Part shown: positions 39,159 to 47,629 of the stretch, one piece after another
Layout of the letters: each line of letters opens with the position of its first letter
How positions within the stretch are numbered: position 1 is the stretch's first letter
Program-made: the position numbers and the translations under genes
Notes under the pieces: model-generated
Told to the model about the DNA's origin: nothing
Database searches by the model: none
What the model saw: the letters and a program-made list of their open reading frames with translations, nothing else
Assembly (NCBI GenBank): GCA_027214345.1
Contig: JAPWHR010000020.1
Span: 1-64,000 of the forward strand
Source of the DNA: Comamonadaceae bacterium G21597-S1
Lineage (GTDB): Bacteria; Pseudomonadota; Gammaproteobacteria; Burkholderiales; Burkholderiaceae_C
DNA: 64,000 nt
Direction: 5' to 3'

Positions 39159-40141
39159 CGGACCGGGTCAGCGTTGCTCCATTGGCTCCGTGCCGCCTGG
39201 TACTCCTTCACCAGATTGTCAATGATCTTGCTGGCTGGCTGAATATCGCGGATTCCCCCTACGCCCTGACCTGCACTCCAGACGTCACGCCAGGCCTTGA
39301 CCTGGCTCCCGTCGCCCCTTTTTCCGAAGCTGAAGCTGGAACTATCGCGCGGCGATAGCGCCTCGATGTCGATTCCCAGCGCCGCAAAACTGCCGCGCAA
39401 GTAGTTTGCGTGCAAACCGGTCACGACGTTGGTACGGACCACATCCTGTGCCGACGATTCCACGATCATCCTGCGATAGTGCGTGGACGCGTTCGCCTCG
39501 TGCGACGCGATGAACCGTGTTCCGACATAGACCAGATCGGCGCCCATGATCTGCGCTGCAAGGACCTGCCGGCCGTGGCTGATGCAACCTGACACGATGA
39601 CCAAGCCGTCGTAGATTTGCCGTACCTCGTCGACGAATGCCAGGGGGTTGATGGTGCCGGTATGCCCGCCCGCGCCGGCCGTCACGAGGACCACGCCGTC
39701 CACTCCCGAATCGATTGCCTTGCGGGCATGCCGCAGGGTTGCCGCGTCGTGCAGCACCATGCCGCCGTAGCCGTGTACCCGTGCGACGACATCCCCGGGT
39801 GGGTTGAGGCTTGTGATGACGATCGGCACCTTGCGGTCGCACACGGAGTCCAGGTCTGCATGCAATCGCTCGTTGGACGGATGCACGATGAGATTGACGG
39901 CGTAGGGCGCCGCAGGCTGCTCGGGGTGCTCGTCGTTCCAGCGGCCGATCCGGTCTTCGACGTAGTCGATCCAGGTACACAGGCTCTCCTGCGGGCGGGC
40001 ATTGAGCGCCGGAAATGCCCCCACGATGCCGGCCATGCATTGCGCGGCGACGAGTTCCTTCGAAGACACGATGAACATGGGCGCTCCGATCATGGGTATG
40101 CGCAGGCTCGCCAGCATCGGTGTCGAAATTTTATTTTTCAT
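39140..40141 (-). CDS. Nitronate monooxygenase / 2-nitropropane dioxygenase-like flavoprotein
   Basis: A 333-residue FMN TIM-barrel protein. The N terminus has LRIPMIGAPMFIVSSKELVAA; the active-site/phosphate region shows TAGAGGHTGTINPLAF and GADLVYVGTRFIASHEA. Members oxidise nitronates or act as enoyl reductase-like enzymes, and many sit in catabolic clusters with no assigned step. Start at 40141 (MKNKIS). It diverges from the acyl-CoA ligase gene. Confidence 0.87.
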   Translation of the reverse strand: MKNKISTPMLASLRIPMIGAPMFIVSSKELVAAQCMAGIVGAFPALNARPQESLCTWIDYVEDRIGRWNDEHPEQPAAPYAVNLIVHPSNERLHADLDSVCDRKVPIVITSLNPPGDVVARVHGYGGMVLHDAATLRHARKAIDSGVDGVVLVTAGAGGHTGTINPLAFVDEVRQIYDGLVIVSGCISHGRQVLAAQIMGADLVYVGTRFIASHEANASTHYRRMIVESSAQDVVRTNVVTGLHANYLRGSFAALGIDIEALSPRDSSSFSFGKRGDGSQVKAWRDVWSAGQGVGGIRDIQPASKIIDNLVKEYQAARSQWSNADPVRYSAWK

Positions 40142-40147
40142 CGATTC

Positions 40148-40176
40148 TTGACCTATCTTAAATTGACTGATAAATT
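40148..40176 (+). promoter_or_regulatory. Possible promoter of the acyl-CoA ligase / dioxygenase operon
   Basis: TTGACC (40148-40153), 17-bp spacer, TAAATT (40171-40176). The predicted transcription start near 40183 falls inside the adjacent 22-bp dyad. The match is moderate. Confidence 0.45.
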
Positions 40177-40179
40177 CGC

Positions 40180-40201
40180 TTCCATACCGGTCAGTATGGA
40201 A
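40180..40201. promoter_or_regulatory. 22-bp dyad, candidate TetR-type operator
   Basis: TTCCATAC (40180-40187) and GTATGGAA (40194-40201) are perfect 8-bp half-sites around CGGTCA. The position at the predicted transcription start between two divergent island genes suits a TetR-family operator. It covers the first ATG of the ligase frame (40196), which favours a later start. Confidence 0.6.
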
Positions 40202-41779
40202 TATATGCAACACAAAGTCAATTCGATGGGGTCCGCAGGTTTTGCCGTATCCGAGGGATATGCGTCGATGGGCGAGCGGCGACTTTCACTTGCACAGTTG
40301 TGGTCCCGCGGAGCCAGGTTGGCGACGGCACTCGCCGAGCGCGATGTCACGACGGATTCGCCCGTCGCGATTCTGATGCGCAATGATCTGGCGTTCCTGG
40401 AGGCGATGATTGCCTGCTCCATCCTCGGCGCTTACGCGGTACCGCTGAACTGGCACTTGAGTGGCGACGAGGTGGCCTACATCCTGAACGACTCCGACGC
40501 CAAGGTGTTGCTGGCGCACTCTGACCTGTATCGACGGGTTGAGGATCGGCTGAGCCCGATCCAGGCGTTGTTGGTCGAGACTCCGTCGGAAATCCGCCAG
40601 GCCTATGCGCTGGATTCGCAGGTATGTGCACTGGGGGCTGGCGACGCGTCGTACGACTCGATCGTGCATGCGTGTGAGGAACGGGGCTTGTCCGGTATGC
40701 CAGTCAGTCGAGGCAGCATCATCTATACCAGCGGCACGACGGGGCGTCCAAAGGGCGTTCGACGCGCGACTCTGTCCGACGACAAGGCGCGCGCGTTCCG
40801 GGAGCTGTCGCAACGGTGGTTTGATCTGGGACCCGGAATACGCTCGGTGATGGCGGGACCCGCGTATCACAGCGCGCCCAATACCTATACCCGGGCGGTG
40901 CTGCACTCAGGCGGCAGCATCGCGCTGATGCCGCGTTTTGACGCGCGGGCGCTGCTGTCCTTGATTGAGCGGGATCGTGTGACACACCTCCACCTGGTGC
41001 CGACCATGTTCATCCGCTTGCTGGCCTTGCCGCCGGACGTTCGTGCGCGTTATGACATCAGCTCGCTGAAGTTCGTCGTCCATGGAGCAGCGCCATGTCC
41101 CCACGAAGTCAAGCGCGCAATGATCGATTGGTGGGGGCCGATCATCCACGAGTATTACGCGGCGACTGAAACCGGAATGGTCAGTCGTTCCTCGTCCGAG
41201 GAGTGGCTGGTTCGGCCCGGCACCCTTGGCAAGGCATGGCCAGGGCGGGAAATTCGCATCTACGACGACAACGGCGCGCGATGTGGCCCAGGCGAGGTCG
41301 GGGAGGTGTATGTCAGCCTGCACGGAGTACCAGACTTCTCGTACCTGCACGCGGCAGATCGACGAAGGGAGATCGAGCGTGATGGCCTGGTCTCCAACGG
41401 AGACGTCGGATACCTGGACGAAGACGGGTATCTGTTTCTCGTCGACCGCAAGAAGGACATGGTGATCTCGGGCGGTGTCAATCTCTATCCCGCTGAAGTC
41501 GAATGCGCTCTGGCTGAACACGAAAAGGTGCTCGATTGTGCGGTGATCGGGGTGCCTGATCCGGAGTTCGGTGAGAAGTTGCTCGCGTATGTGCAGGTGG
41601 CACACGACCATGGCCTGACGGCCGACAGCCTGATGATCTATCTGCGGACGAAGCTGGCTGGACTGAAGGTGCCGCGCGCATACAAATTTGTTTCCGAGCT
41701 GCCGAGGGACGACTCGGGAAAGTTGATGAAACGCAAGTTGCGTGATCCCTATTGGTCCGACATGGGCCGCACCATTTGA
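40196..41779 (+). CDS. AMP-forming acyl-CoA ligase
   Basis: A 527-residue (from 40196) adenylate-forming ligase. The P-loop is YTSGTTGRPKGVRR, the A5 motif EYYAATETG, and the C-terminal block NGDVGYLDEDGYLFLVDRKKDMVISGG with the catalytic Lys in SGKLMKRKL. It would activate an aromatic or aliphatic acid with ATP and CoA. Alternative ATGs lie at 40205 and 40226, and the operator-like dyad over 40196 makes one of these plausible. It leads a plus-strand run of nine genes ending with the hydrolase at 47590. Confidence 0.9.
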   Translation: MEYMQHKVNSMGSAGFAVSEGYASMGERRLSLAQLWSRGARLATALAERDVTTDSPVAILMRNDLAFLEAMIACSILGAYAVPLNWHLSGDEVAYILNDSDAKVLLAHSDLYRRVEDRLSPIQALLVETPSEIRQAYALDSQVCALGAGDASYDSIVHACEERGLSGMPVSRGSIIYTSGTTGRPKGVRRATLSDDKARAFRELSQRWFDLGPGIRSVMAGPAYHSAPNTYTRAVLHSGGSIALMPRFDARALLSLIERDRVTHLHLVPTMFIRLLALPPDVRARYDISSLKFVVHGAAPCPHEVKRAMIDWWGPIIHEYYAATETGMVSRSSSEEWLVRPGTLGKAWPGREIRIYDDNGARCGPGEVGEVYVSLHGVPDFSYLHAADRRREIERDGLVSNGDVGYLDEDGYLFLVDRKKDMVISGGVNLYPAEVECALAEHEKVLDCAVIGVPDPEFGEKLLAYVQVAHDHGLTADSLMIYLRTKLAGLKVPRAYKFVSELPRDDSGKLMKRKLRDPYWSDMGRTI

Positions 41780-41801
41780 AACCCTCGACAGGAGACAAGA
41801 C

Positions 41802-42773
41802 ATGAACAAGCGAAATTTCGCCGCTGCGGCTGGCGTGCTGGTGGCAGTGACGGCAATGATGGTGCCGCTGCCAGCGAGGGCGGCATACCCGGATCGACCG
41901 GTGAAGCTGGTGGTTCCTTATCCTGCGGGTGGCACGACCGATGTAGTGGCGCGGATGGTTGCGCGCAATATGTCGACAGCTTTGGGCCAGGAGGTGGTGG
42001 TCGAAAACAAGAGCGGGGCAGCGACCATCATCGGTGTGGACTCGGTGGCGAAGTCCGCCCCCGACGGATATACCGTGCTGCTGGCCACCGCGACGTCGTT
42101 CGCGGTCAATCCTCATGTCTACAAGTCGCTGCCATACAAACTCGACGAATTCGTCCCCATCGGATTCATCAACGAGGCGCCGATCCTGCTGGTCGCCAAT
42201 GCGTCCAATGCGGCACAGACATTGCCGGAGTTGATCAGTTGGCTCAAGGGGAGGGAAACCGCGGTCGCAACAACCGGCAAGGGCGGCTTCTCGCATCTGA
42301 CGTCGGCGATGTTCTTCGGCGCCATCAATGCAAGGTTCCGCGACGTGCCCTACCGGGGTGAGGCACCTGCATTGCAGGATCTTCTCGGCGGACAGGTGCC
42401 ACTGTATTTCGGCAGCATGCCCGGGACCCTGCCCTACGTCAAGGCGGGCAAATTGCGCGCCTACGGCGTTACGTCGGTCGATCGATCGCCGACGGCACCC
42501 GATATTCCGTCGTTCACGGAACAGGGTCAGGCCGAGGTCGTCGCAACCTCATGGTTCGGCCTGATGGCGCCCAAAGGCACATCCGCGGAAGTGGTCTCGA
42601 TACTGGAGAAGGCGCTCAACAAGGCCATGCAGGACAAGGAACTGCTGGCGCGCATGGCGGCAAGCGGGGCAGTGCCGCGCAACTTCACCGCAGCACAGTT
42701 TGCCGACTATGTCGAGCGGGACCATGCCCGGTGGGGCCGCATCGTGCGGGCTGCCAATATTTCGGCCGAATGA
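41802..42773 (+). CDS. Bug-family (TctC) periplasmic solute-binding receptor
   Basis: A 323-residue exported receptor. The signal peptide (MNKRNFAAAAGVLVAVTAMM...ARA) is followed by AYPDRPVKLVVPYPAGGTTDVVARM. AGGAGA at 41790-41795 supports the start. Placed between the ligase and dioxygenase genes, it probably binds the substrate of this pathway, an aromatic or related acid. No TctAB partner is nearby. Confidence 0.92.
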   Translation: MNKRNFAAAAGVLVAVTAMMVPLPARAAYPDRPVKLVVPYPAGGTTDVVARMVARNMSTALGQEVVVENKSGAATIIGVDSVAKSAPDGYTVLLATATSFAVNPHVYKSLPYKLDEFVPIGFINEAPILLVANASNAAQTLPELISWLKGRETAVATTGKGGFSHLTSAMFFGAINARFRDVPYRGEAPALQDLLGGQVPLYFGSMPGTLPYVKAGKLRAYGVTSVDRSPTAPDIPSFTEQGQAEVVATSWFGLMAPKGTSAEVVSILEKALNKAMQDKELLARMAASGAVPRNFTAAQFADYVERDHARWGRIVRAANISAE

Positions 42774-42786
42774 GGGTGGACGTTCG

Positions 42787-43047
42787 ATGAGTTGCAATGG
42801 TCTTGAACACGTGCTGCACGACCTCAGTGTGCGGCGCGAAGCCCGCGTGGCCTGGGCGCAGGATGCCGAACGTTTCCTGGCGAAATTTGTGTTGACGCGC
42901 GACGAGGCCGACATGGTGAAGAACCTTGACGTCGCGGCCATGCTGGCCGCCGGCGTCAGCCCCTTACTGACCTACGGCTTCTGGATGACCAATGCGCAAG
43001 AACGGACGCGCAAGGCCTACCTGACTCGTCTCGGCGGACCATCATGA
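42787..43047 (+). CDS. Small (LigA/CarBa-like) subunit of a type II extradiol dioxygenase
   Basis: An 86-residue helical protein whose C-terminal half (DVAAMLAAGVSPLLTYGFWM) resembles the LigA domain of protocatechuate 4,5-dioxygenase and the short CarBa subunit of aminobiphenyldiol dioxygenase. It lacks metal ligands and would cap the active site of the LigB-like subunit encoded 10 bp downstream. The size is closer to CarBa (~90) than to LigA (~140). Confidence 0.75.
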   Translation: MSCNGLEHVLHDLSVRREARVAWAQDAERFLAKFVLTRDEADMVKNLDVAAMLAAGVSPLLTYGFWMTNAQERTRKAYLTRLGGPS

Positions 43048-43057
43048 AGGATTCGAC

Positions 43058-43918
43058 ATGGCCATGATCGTGGGTGGGTTCATCATGCCGCATGAACCAG
43101 GCGTGTTCCTTGCGCCACAGGAACGCTGGAGCGTGGAGACAACCCGGCTGCGCTCGCACTACGATGCGATCGGTGCGCGCATAGGCGAACTCGGAGCCAC
43201 GACGGTGATTGTGATCGGTGCAGACCACTATGTTCTGTTCGGCCCAGGGTGCCTGCCGAGTTACCTGATCGGCATCGGCGAGGTGAGCGGACCTTATGAG
43301 CGGTTCCCTGGTATCGAACAAGGCGATATTCCCAACAATCCGGTACTGGCCCACCATATCGTACGTTCGGGTCACGCGCTGGGATTCGATTGGGCGGTAG
43401 CCAAGACGCTGCGGGTCGATCACTCCATCGGCATACCGGCACGGCTTTGCGCGCTCCCGAATCCGTCGGTCCGAGCCGTGGTACCGGTGTACCTGGCCAG
43501 TGGAGTCGAGCCGCTGCTGCCGATGGCACGTTGCTACCAGCTGGGGCGGCAGATACGCGATGCCGTGCAGACGTGGGACGCCGACGAACGGGTGGTTGTG
43601 ATCGGCTCTGGCGGCATCAGCCACTGGGTCGGACTTGCGCAAATGGGGCAGGTCAACGCGACCTTCGACAAATGGGTGATCGACTGCTTCGTCAGCGGCG
43701 ACGCCGCAGCGTTGATTGGCAGGAGTGATGCGGAGGTACTGGCGCAGGGCGGTAATGGTGCCTGGGAGATCCGCAGCTTCGTCTGCCTGATGGGCGCCAT
43801 GCCGGGATGCACCGGACGTCTGCTCGCATACGAGTCTGATCCGCAATGGGTCACGGGGATGGGTTTCGCCGAATTGCTGGCGCAGCCAGCGCCCGTCGAC
43901 AACGAGGAATACGCATGA
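43058..43918 (+). CDS. LigB-type extradiol ring-cleavage dioxygenase, catalytic subunit
   Basis: A 286-residue class III (type II) extradiol dioxygenase. Probable iron ligands are His12 (MPHEPG), His57 (GADHYVLF) and Glu237 (GAWEIRSF); the general base is His189 (GSGGISHW), with a further His122 (VDHSIGIP). It would open a catechol next to one hydroxyl (meta cleavage). It follows the small subunit and overlaps the Rieske oxygenase gene by ATGA. Confidence 0.88.
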   Translation: MAMIVGGFIMPHEPGVFLAPQERWSVETTRLRSHYDAIGARIGELGATTVIVIGADHYVLFGPGCLPSYLIGIGEVSGPYERFPGIEQGDIPNNPVLAHHIVRSGHALGFDWAVAKTLRVDHSIGIPARLCALPNPSVRAVVPVYLASGVEPLLPMARCYQLGRQIRDAVQTWDADERVVVIGSGGISHWVGLAQMGQVNATFDKWVIDCFVSGDAAALIGRSDAEVLAQGGNGAWEIRSFVCLMGAMPGCTGRLLAYESDPQWVTGMGFAELLAQPAPVDNEEYA

Positions 43919-45273
43919 ATACCTACAACACTGCACGGAATACGTCGTCCTGTTCCGGCGATCGGGCAGGTCACACGCCAGAGACCGACGCCCGGACGTT
44001 GCGGGCGCTGGTCGATTTCGAGCGCGGGCGCTTGGACCGGCGCGTCTACTGGGACGACGCCATCTATCGACTGGAACTCGAACGGATCTTTGCGCGCAGC
44101 TGGTTGTTTGTGGCTCACGAGAGTCAGGTCGCGTTGCCCGGTGACTTCTTGACGACTTATATGGGCGAGGATGGCGTCATTGTTACGCGTGCGCCGGACG
44201 GTCGTATCCACGTGTTCCTGAACTCTTGTACCCATCGAGGCAACAAGCTCTGCCTGGCAGAGGTCGGCAACCGTCGGCGTTTCACCTGCAATTATCACGG
44301 ATGGACCTTCGGGCCCGATGGCGCGCTGACCGGCATGCCGCAGGAGGAAGTGTACCGGCGTACCTGCCCAGGATTCGACAAGTCGGAGATGGGCATTCGC
44401 AATGCGCGGGTCGAGTCATACAAAGGCCTGGTCTTTGCAACCTTCGACGATGAAGCCGAGTCGCTGGAGCAGTTCCTGGGCGATTACCGCTGGTACCTTG
44501 ACGTGCTGCTGGACAACGATCCCGACGGAACAGAATTCCTGCCAGGCAACATCAAGTCGCGCATGAATTGCAACTGGAAGTATCCGGCCGAGAACTTTTG
44601 CGGCGACTCATACCACGCGGCCTGGACGCACAACTCCGGTGCAGTAGCTCTGTTCGGTCATGGTGTAGCCAAGTCGAATCAGGAAAACAGTTACCAGGTC
44701 AACATGAATGGACATGGGTGGCAGTTCGGCCTGGACATGATCGGCAACGCCATGGTGCTGGGTGAGCAGGACATCGTCGACTACCTGAAGGAAAACAATG
44801 CGAGATTCGCGGCGCGGCTGGGCAAGCTTCGTTCGCGAATGGTCGGAGCCATCAGCTCGGCCAACATCTTTCCGCACACATCTTTCCTGCCGGGGCAGAA
44901 CACTTTTCGCACCTGGCATCCCAAGGGGCCGAATGGCATCGAATTGCATACCTGGGTGCTGGTCAATAGGTCCGCGCCAGACGCGTTGAAAAACATGTAC
45001 CTCAAGGGTGTGATGCGCAGCTTTTCGCCTACCGGCGTTCTGGAAATGGATGATGGCGACAACTGGGAGAACGCGACGCAGACCAACCAGGGCGTCGTGA
45101 CCCGTCAGCAGAAGCTGCACTACGGACTGGGGTTGGACAGCCGGGTTGCTCATGACGAACTCAGGGGGTCGATCCATCTCCGCAAATACAACGATTCGAA
45201 CCAACTGGCCTTCTATCGCAAATGGATGGATCTGATGTGCGACGACAAGGGGGCGAACGCGTGGCGCGAATGA
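43915..45273 (+). CDS. Rieske aromatic ring-hydroxylating dioxygenase, alpha subunit
   Basis: A 452-residue oxygenase component. The Rieske cluster ligands are Cys105/His107 (CTHRGN) and Cys125/His128 (CNYHGW). The mononuclear iron site shows Asp231, His234 and His239 in GDSYHAAWTH. Length and C terminus fit the two-subunit biphenyl/phenylpropionate-type dioxygenases that form cis-dihydrodiols. It overlaps LigB upstream and the beta subunit downstream, both by ATGA. No ferredoxin or reductase gene is in the island, so electrons must come from elsewhere. Confidence 0.93.
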   Translation: MNTYNTARNTSSCSGDRAGHTPETDARTLRALVDFERGRLDRRVYWDDAIYRLELERIFARSWLFVAHESQVALPGDFLTTYMGEDGVIVTRAPDGRIHVFLNSCTHRGNKLCLAEVGNRRRFTCNYHGWTFGPDGALTGMPQEEVYRRTCPGFDKSEMGIRNARVESYKGLVFATFDDEAESLEQFLGDYRWYLDVLLDNDPDGTEFLPGNIKSRMNCNWKYPAENFCGDSYHAAWTHNSGAVALFGHGVAKSNQENSYQVNMNGHGWQFGLDMIGNAMVLGEQDIVDYLKENNARFAARLGKLRSRMVGAISSANIFPHTSFLPGQNTFRTWHPKGPNGIELHTWVLVNRSAPDALKNMYLKGVMRSFSPTGVLEMDDGDNWENATQTNQGVVTRQQKLHYGLGLDSRVAHDELRGSIHLRKYNDSNQLAFYRKWMDLMCDDKGANAWRE

Positions 45274-45833
45274 CAACCGAAACCGCCGGTCTGCGAAAAC
45301 CTGCCGTCGTAGCGGCACCACCGGTGGTGTCCGTCGATCTCATCGTCGAGATCAGCCAGTTTCTGTACAGGGAGGCGCGCCTGCTCGACCAGGAGGAATA
45401 CGAGCAATGGCTGGGTTTGATGACCGAGGATGTGCATTACTGGATGCCAGGTATTCAGGCGCGTCATCGCAAGGACAAGGCCCTTCGCCACGATCTGCAC
45501 CGCATGGCGTTCTTCGACGATGACATGACTGGCCTGCGACGGCGCGTCACACGGTTCATGGACCCGACCGCATGGGCTGAAGATCCTCCGACACGGTCCT
45601 GCCATGTGATCTCGAACATCGAGATCGAACCGACCGAGGTGGAGGGCGAATACCGCGTGTACTCGACCTTTGTCAATTGCCGGGGTCGTGGCGAAGCCGA
45701 GGAGTTCTGGCTGTGCGGGCGGCGTACGGATGTGCTTCGGCGCGTGGCACCGACGCAGTTGCGGATTGCCTCACGCATGATCGTGACCACGCAGACCGTC
45801 CTGCTGGCGAAGAACCTGAATGTCTTTCTCTGA
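45270..45833 (+). CDS. Aromatic ring-hydroxylating dioxygenase, beta subunit
   Basis: A 187-residue protein of the small-subunit (NTF2-like) family. Typical segments are EISQFLYREARLLDQEEYEQWLGLMTEDVHYWMP and RTRF-like RRVTRFMDPTAWAEDPPTRSCHVISNI. It forms the alpha3-beta3 structural partner of the Rieske subunit. Start at 45270 by ATGA overlap. Confidence 0.92.
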   Translation: MTTETAGLRKPAVVAAPPVVSVDLIVEISQFLYREARLLDQEEYEQWLGLMTEDVHYWMPGIQARHRKDKALRHDLHRMAFFDDDMTGLRRRVTRFMDPTAWAEDPPTRSCHVISNIEIEPTEVEGEYRVYSTFVNCRGRGEAEEFWLCGRRTDVLRRVAPTQLRIASRMIVTTQTVLLAKNLNVFL

Positions 45834-45881
45834 CTGTTCCCGTTACATCGCACCGCAGCCAGCGTGGAAGGGGTGCCCGTG

Positions 45882-46679
45882 ATGGCTGGCTGGCTGCAGG
45901 ATCGCGTAGCGCTGGTCACCGGTGCCGCAGACGGCCTCGGGCGGGCGGTGGTCACTCGCTTTCTGCGTGAAGGCGTCACCGGCGTGGTGGCCGTGGATCG
46001 GGATGCCGATGGTCTGGCCGCATTGAAACAAACGGCGCCAGACAGGGTGGTGGGCGTCGTCGGTGACGTGCGGGCGTTTTCCACCCATGCGCATGCCGTG
46101 GAGCAGGCATGCGCTCATTTCGGCGGGCTGGACATCCTGGTTCCGAATGCCGGCGTCTTCGATTTTCGCCGTCCGCTGCATGGGTACACGGCGCAAGCGC
46201 TGGAGGCAACGATGGACGAATTGATGTCCATCAACCTGCGCGGTTATCTCTTCGCCGTGCTGGCCGCTCGCAAGTCGCTGGTAGCGCGGCGCGGCAACAT
46301 CGTCATGACCGCATCCGTGGCCAGCTTCCATGCGGGCGGCGGCGGCATCCTCTATACGATGGCCAAGCATGCCATTGTCGGAATGGTGCGCCAATTAGCA
46401 CTGGAGATGTCCCCGGAGGTCCGGGTGAATGGTGTCGGCCCCGGTGGCACGTTGACCCGGTTGCGCGGAACCGAGGCCTTGGGGCACGGCGCCCGCTCGA
46501 TTGGCGTCGATGCTGCGCTATTCAATGCGCGCATCGCCGCAGCCACGCCACTGGCTTTCGCTCAGACGCCCGATGACCACACCGGACTGTATGTGCTGCT
46601 GGCGAGCAATAAAAACTCCCGAGCCGTGACCGGCCAGATCTATCTCAGTGACGGCGGCATCGGGGCACGTTCCATTTGA
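45882..46679 (+). CDS. Short-chain dehydrogenase, probable cis-dihydrodiol dehydrogenase
   Basis: A 265-residue SDR enzyme. The cofactor motif is TGAADGLG, the catalytic Tyr-Lys are in YTMAKHAIVG, and Ser in TASVAS. Context after the Rieske oxygenase suggests oxidation of the cis-dihydrodiol to a catechol (BphB-like). AAGGGG at 45869-45874 supports the ATG at 45882 over an upstream GTG. Its stop overlaps the possible earlier ATG (46679) of the hydrolase. Confidence 0.88.
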   Translation: MAGWLQDRVALVTGAADGLGRAVVTRFLREGVTGVVAVDRDADGLAALKQTAPDRVVGVVGDVRAFSTHAHAVEQACAHFGGLDILVPNAGVFDFRRPLHGYTAQALEATMDELMSINLRGYLFAVLAARKSLVARRGNIVMTASVASFHAGGGGILYTMAKHAIVGMVRQLALEMSPEVRVNGVGPGGTLTRLRGTEALGHGARSIGVDAALFNARIAAATPLAFAQTPDDHTGLYVLLASNKNSRAVTGQIYLSDGGIGARSI

Positions 46680-46705
46680 TGGACCTATCAACCGCGGAGC
46701 GCACC

Positions 46706-47590
46706 ATGACAGACTCGACACAAGACACCCCGGCGGCGGACAACGTCCCTCACCCGGCAATAGGCCGCGACATCATTGCGGCTGGCATCAGAACCAATTA
46801 CCACGACATGGGCGAGGGGCCTGCGATGGTGTTGCTGCATGGTTCCGGCGCCGGTGTGACCGGCTGGGAAAATTGGCACGGCGTCATGCCCGATCTGGCA
46901 CGGCACTTTCGCGTGTTGGTGCCGGACATTGTGGGCTTCGGTTTCACCGAGCGGCCCGCGGGGACAAGCTACAGCATCAAGCTGTGGGTCAACCATCTGC
47001 TGGGTTTCCTGGACGCTTTGGGGCTGGAGCGATCGATCATCGTGGGCAATTCCTTTGGCGGCGCGCTGGGGCTTGCTTTGGCGATCCGCAACGCCCATCG
47101 CGTCTCGCGCTTGGTATTGATGGGAACGCCGGCCGGTACCTTCGAGCAGCGCGCCGCCATGGCGCGGGCCTGGTACTTCGAGCCGTCGTTGGCAAACATG
47201 GAGGAGTTGCTGAAGACCTTCCCGCATGATCCGTCATTCGTCACAGAAGAGATGGTGCGTCAACGCCATGAGGTGGCGCGACTCGCCGGGGGAATGGAGG
47301 CGTATCGAAAGTTGTTCCCGGAACCTGAGCCGGGCGGTCAGAGCCGCCAGGTCAAAGGCATTCCCGTCGACGATCTGCGCAACATCACGACGCCGATCCT
47401 GGCATTGCATGGTCGCCATGACGCGCGTGTGCCGCTCGAATGTGGCATTCGCATCGCGACAGAATGCCCGAACGCGGATCTGCGCATATTTGCGAACTGC
47501 GGTCACTGGGTGCAGATCGAGCGGCGGGCGGATTTTCTGTTCGAGACCATTCGGTTCGCAGGTGAAACCCGCGACTGGCCGGCGTGCTGA
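46706..47590 (+). CDS. Alpha/beta hydrolase, probable meta-cleavage product C-C hydrolase
   Basis: A 294-residue hydrolase of the BphD/MhpC/CarC type. It shows LLHGSGAGVTGWENW near the N terminus, the nucleophile elbow GNSFGGALG, the acid in HGRHDARVP and the catalytic His in NCGHWVQIERR. It would split the ring-opened product into an acid and a dienoate. GGAG at 46696-46699 favours the ATG at 46706 over 46679. It is the last gene of the island. Confidence 0.9.
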   Translation: MTDSTQDTPAADNVPHPAIGRDIIAAGIRTNYHDMGEGPAMVLLHGSGAGVTGWENWHGVMPDLARHFRVLVPDIVGFGFTERPAGTSYSIKLWVNHLLGFLDALGLERSIIVGNSFGGALGLALAIRNAHRVSRLVLMGTPAGTFEQRAAMARAWYFEPSLANMEELLKTFPHDPSFVTEEMVRQRHEVARLAGGMEAYRKLFPEPEPGGQSRQVKGIPVDDLRNITTPILALHGRHDARVPLECGIRIATECPNADLRIFANCGHWVQIERRADFLFETIRFAGETRDWPAC

Positions 47591-47629
47591 CACCTTCTCG
47601 ATGGTCGCTGGAAGTACACCATAGTGGTA

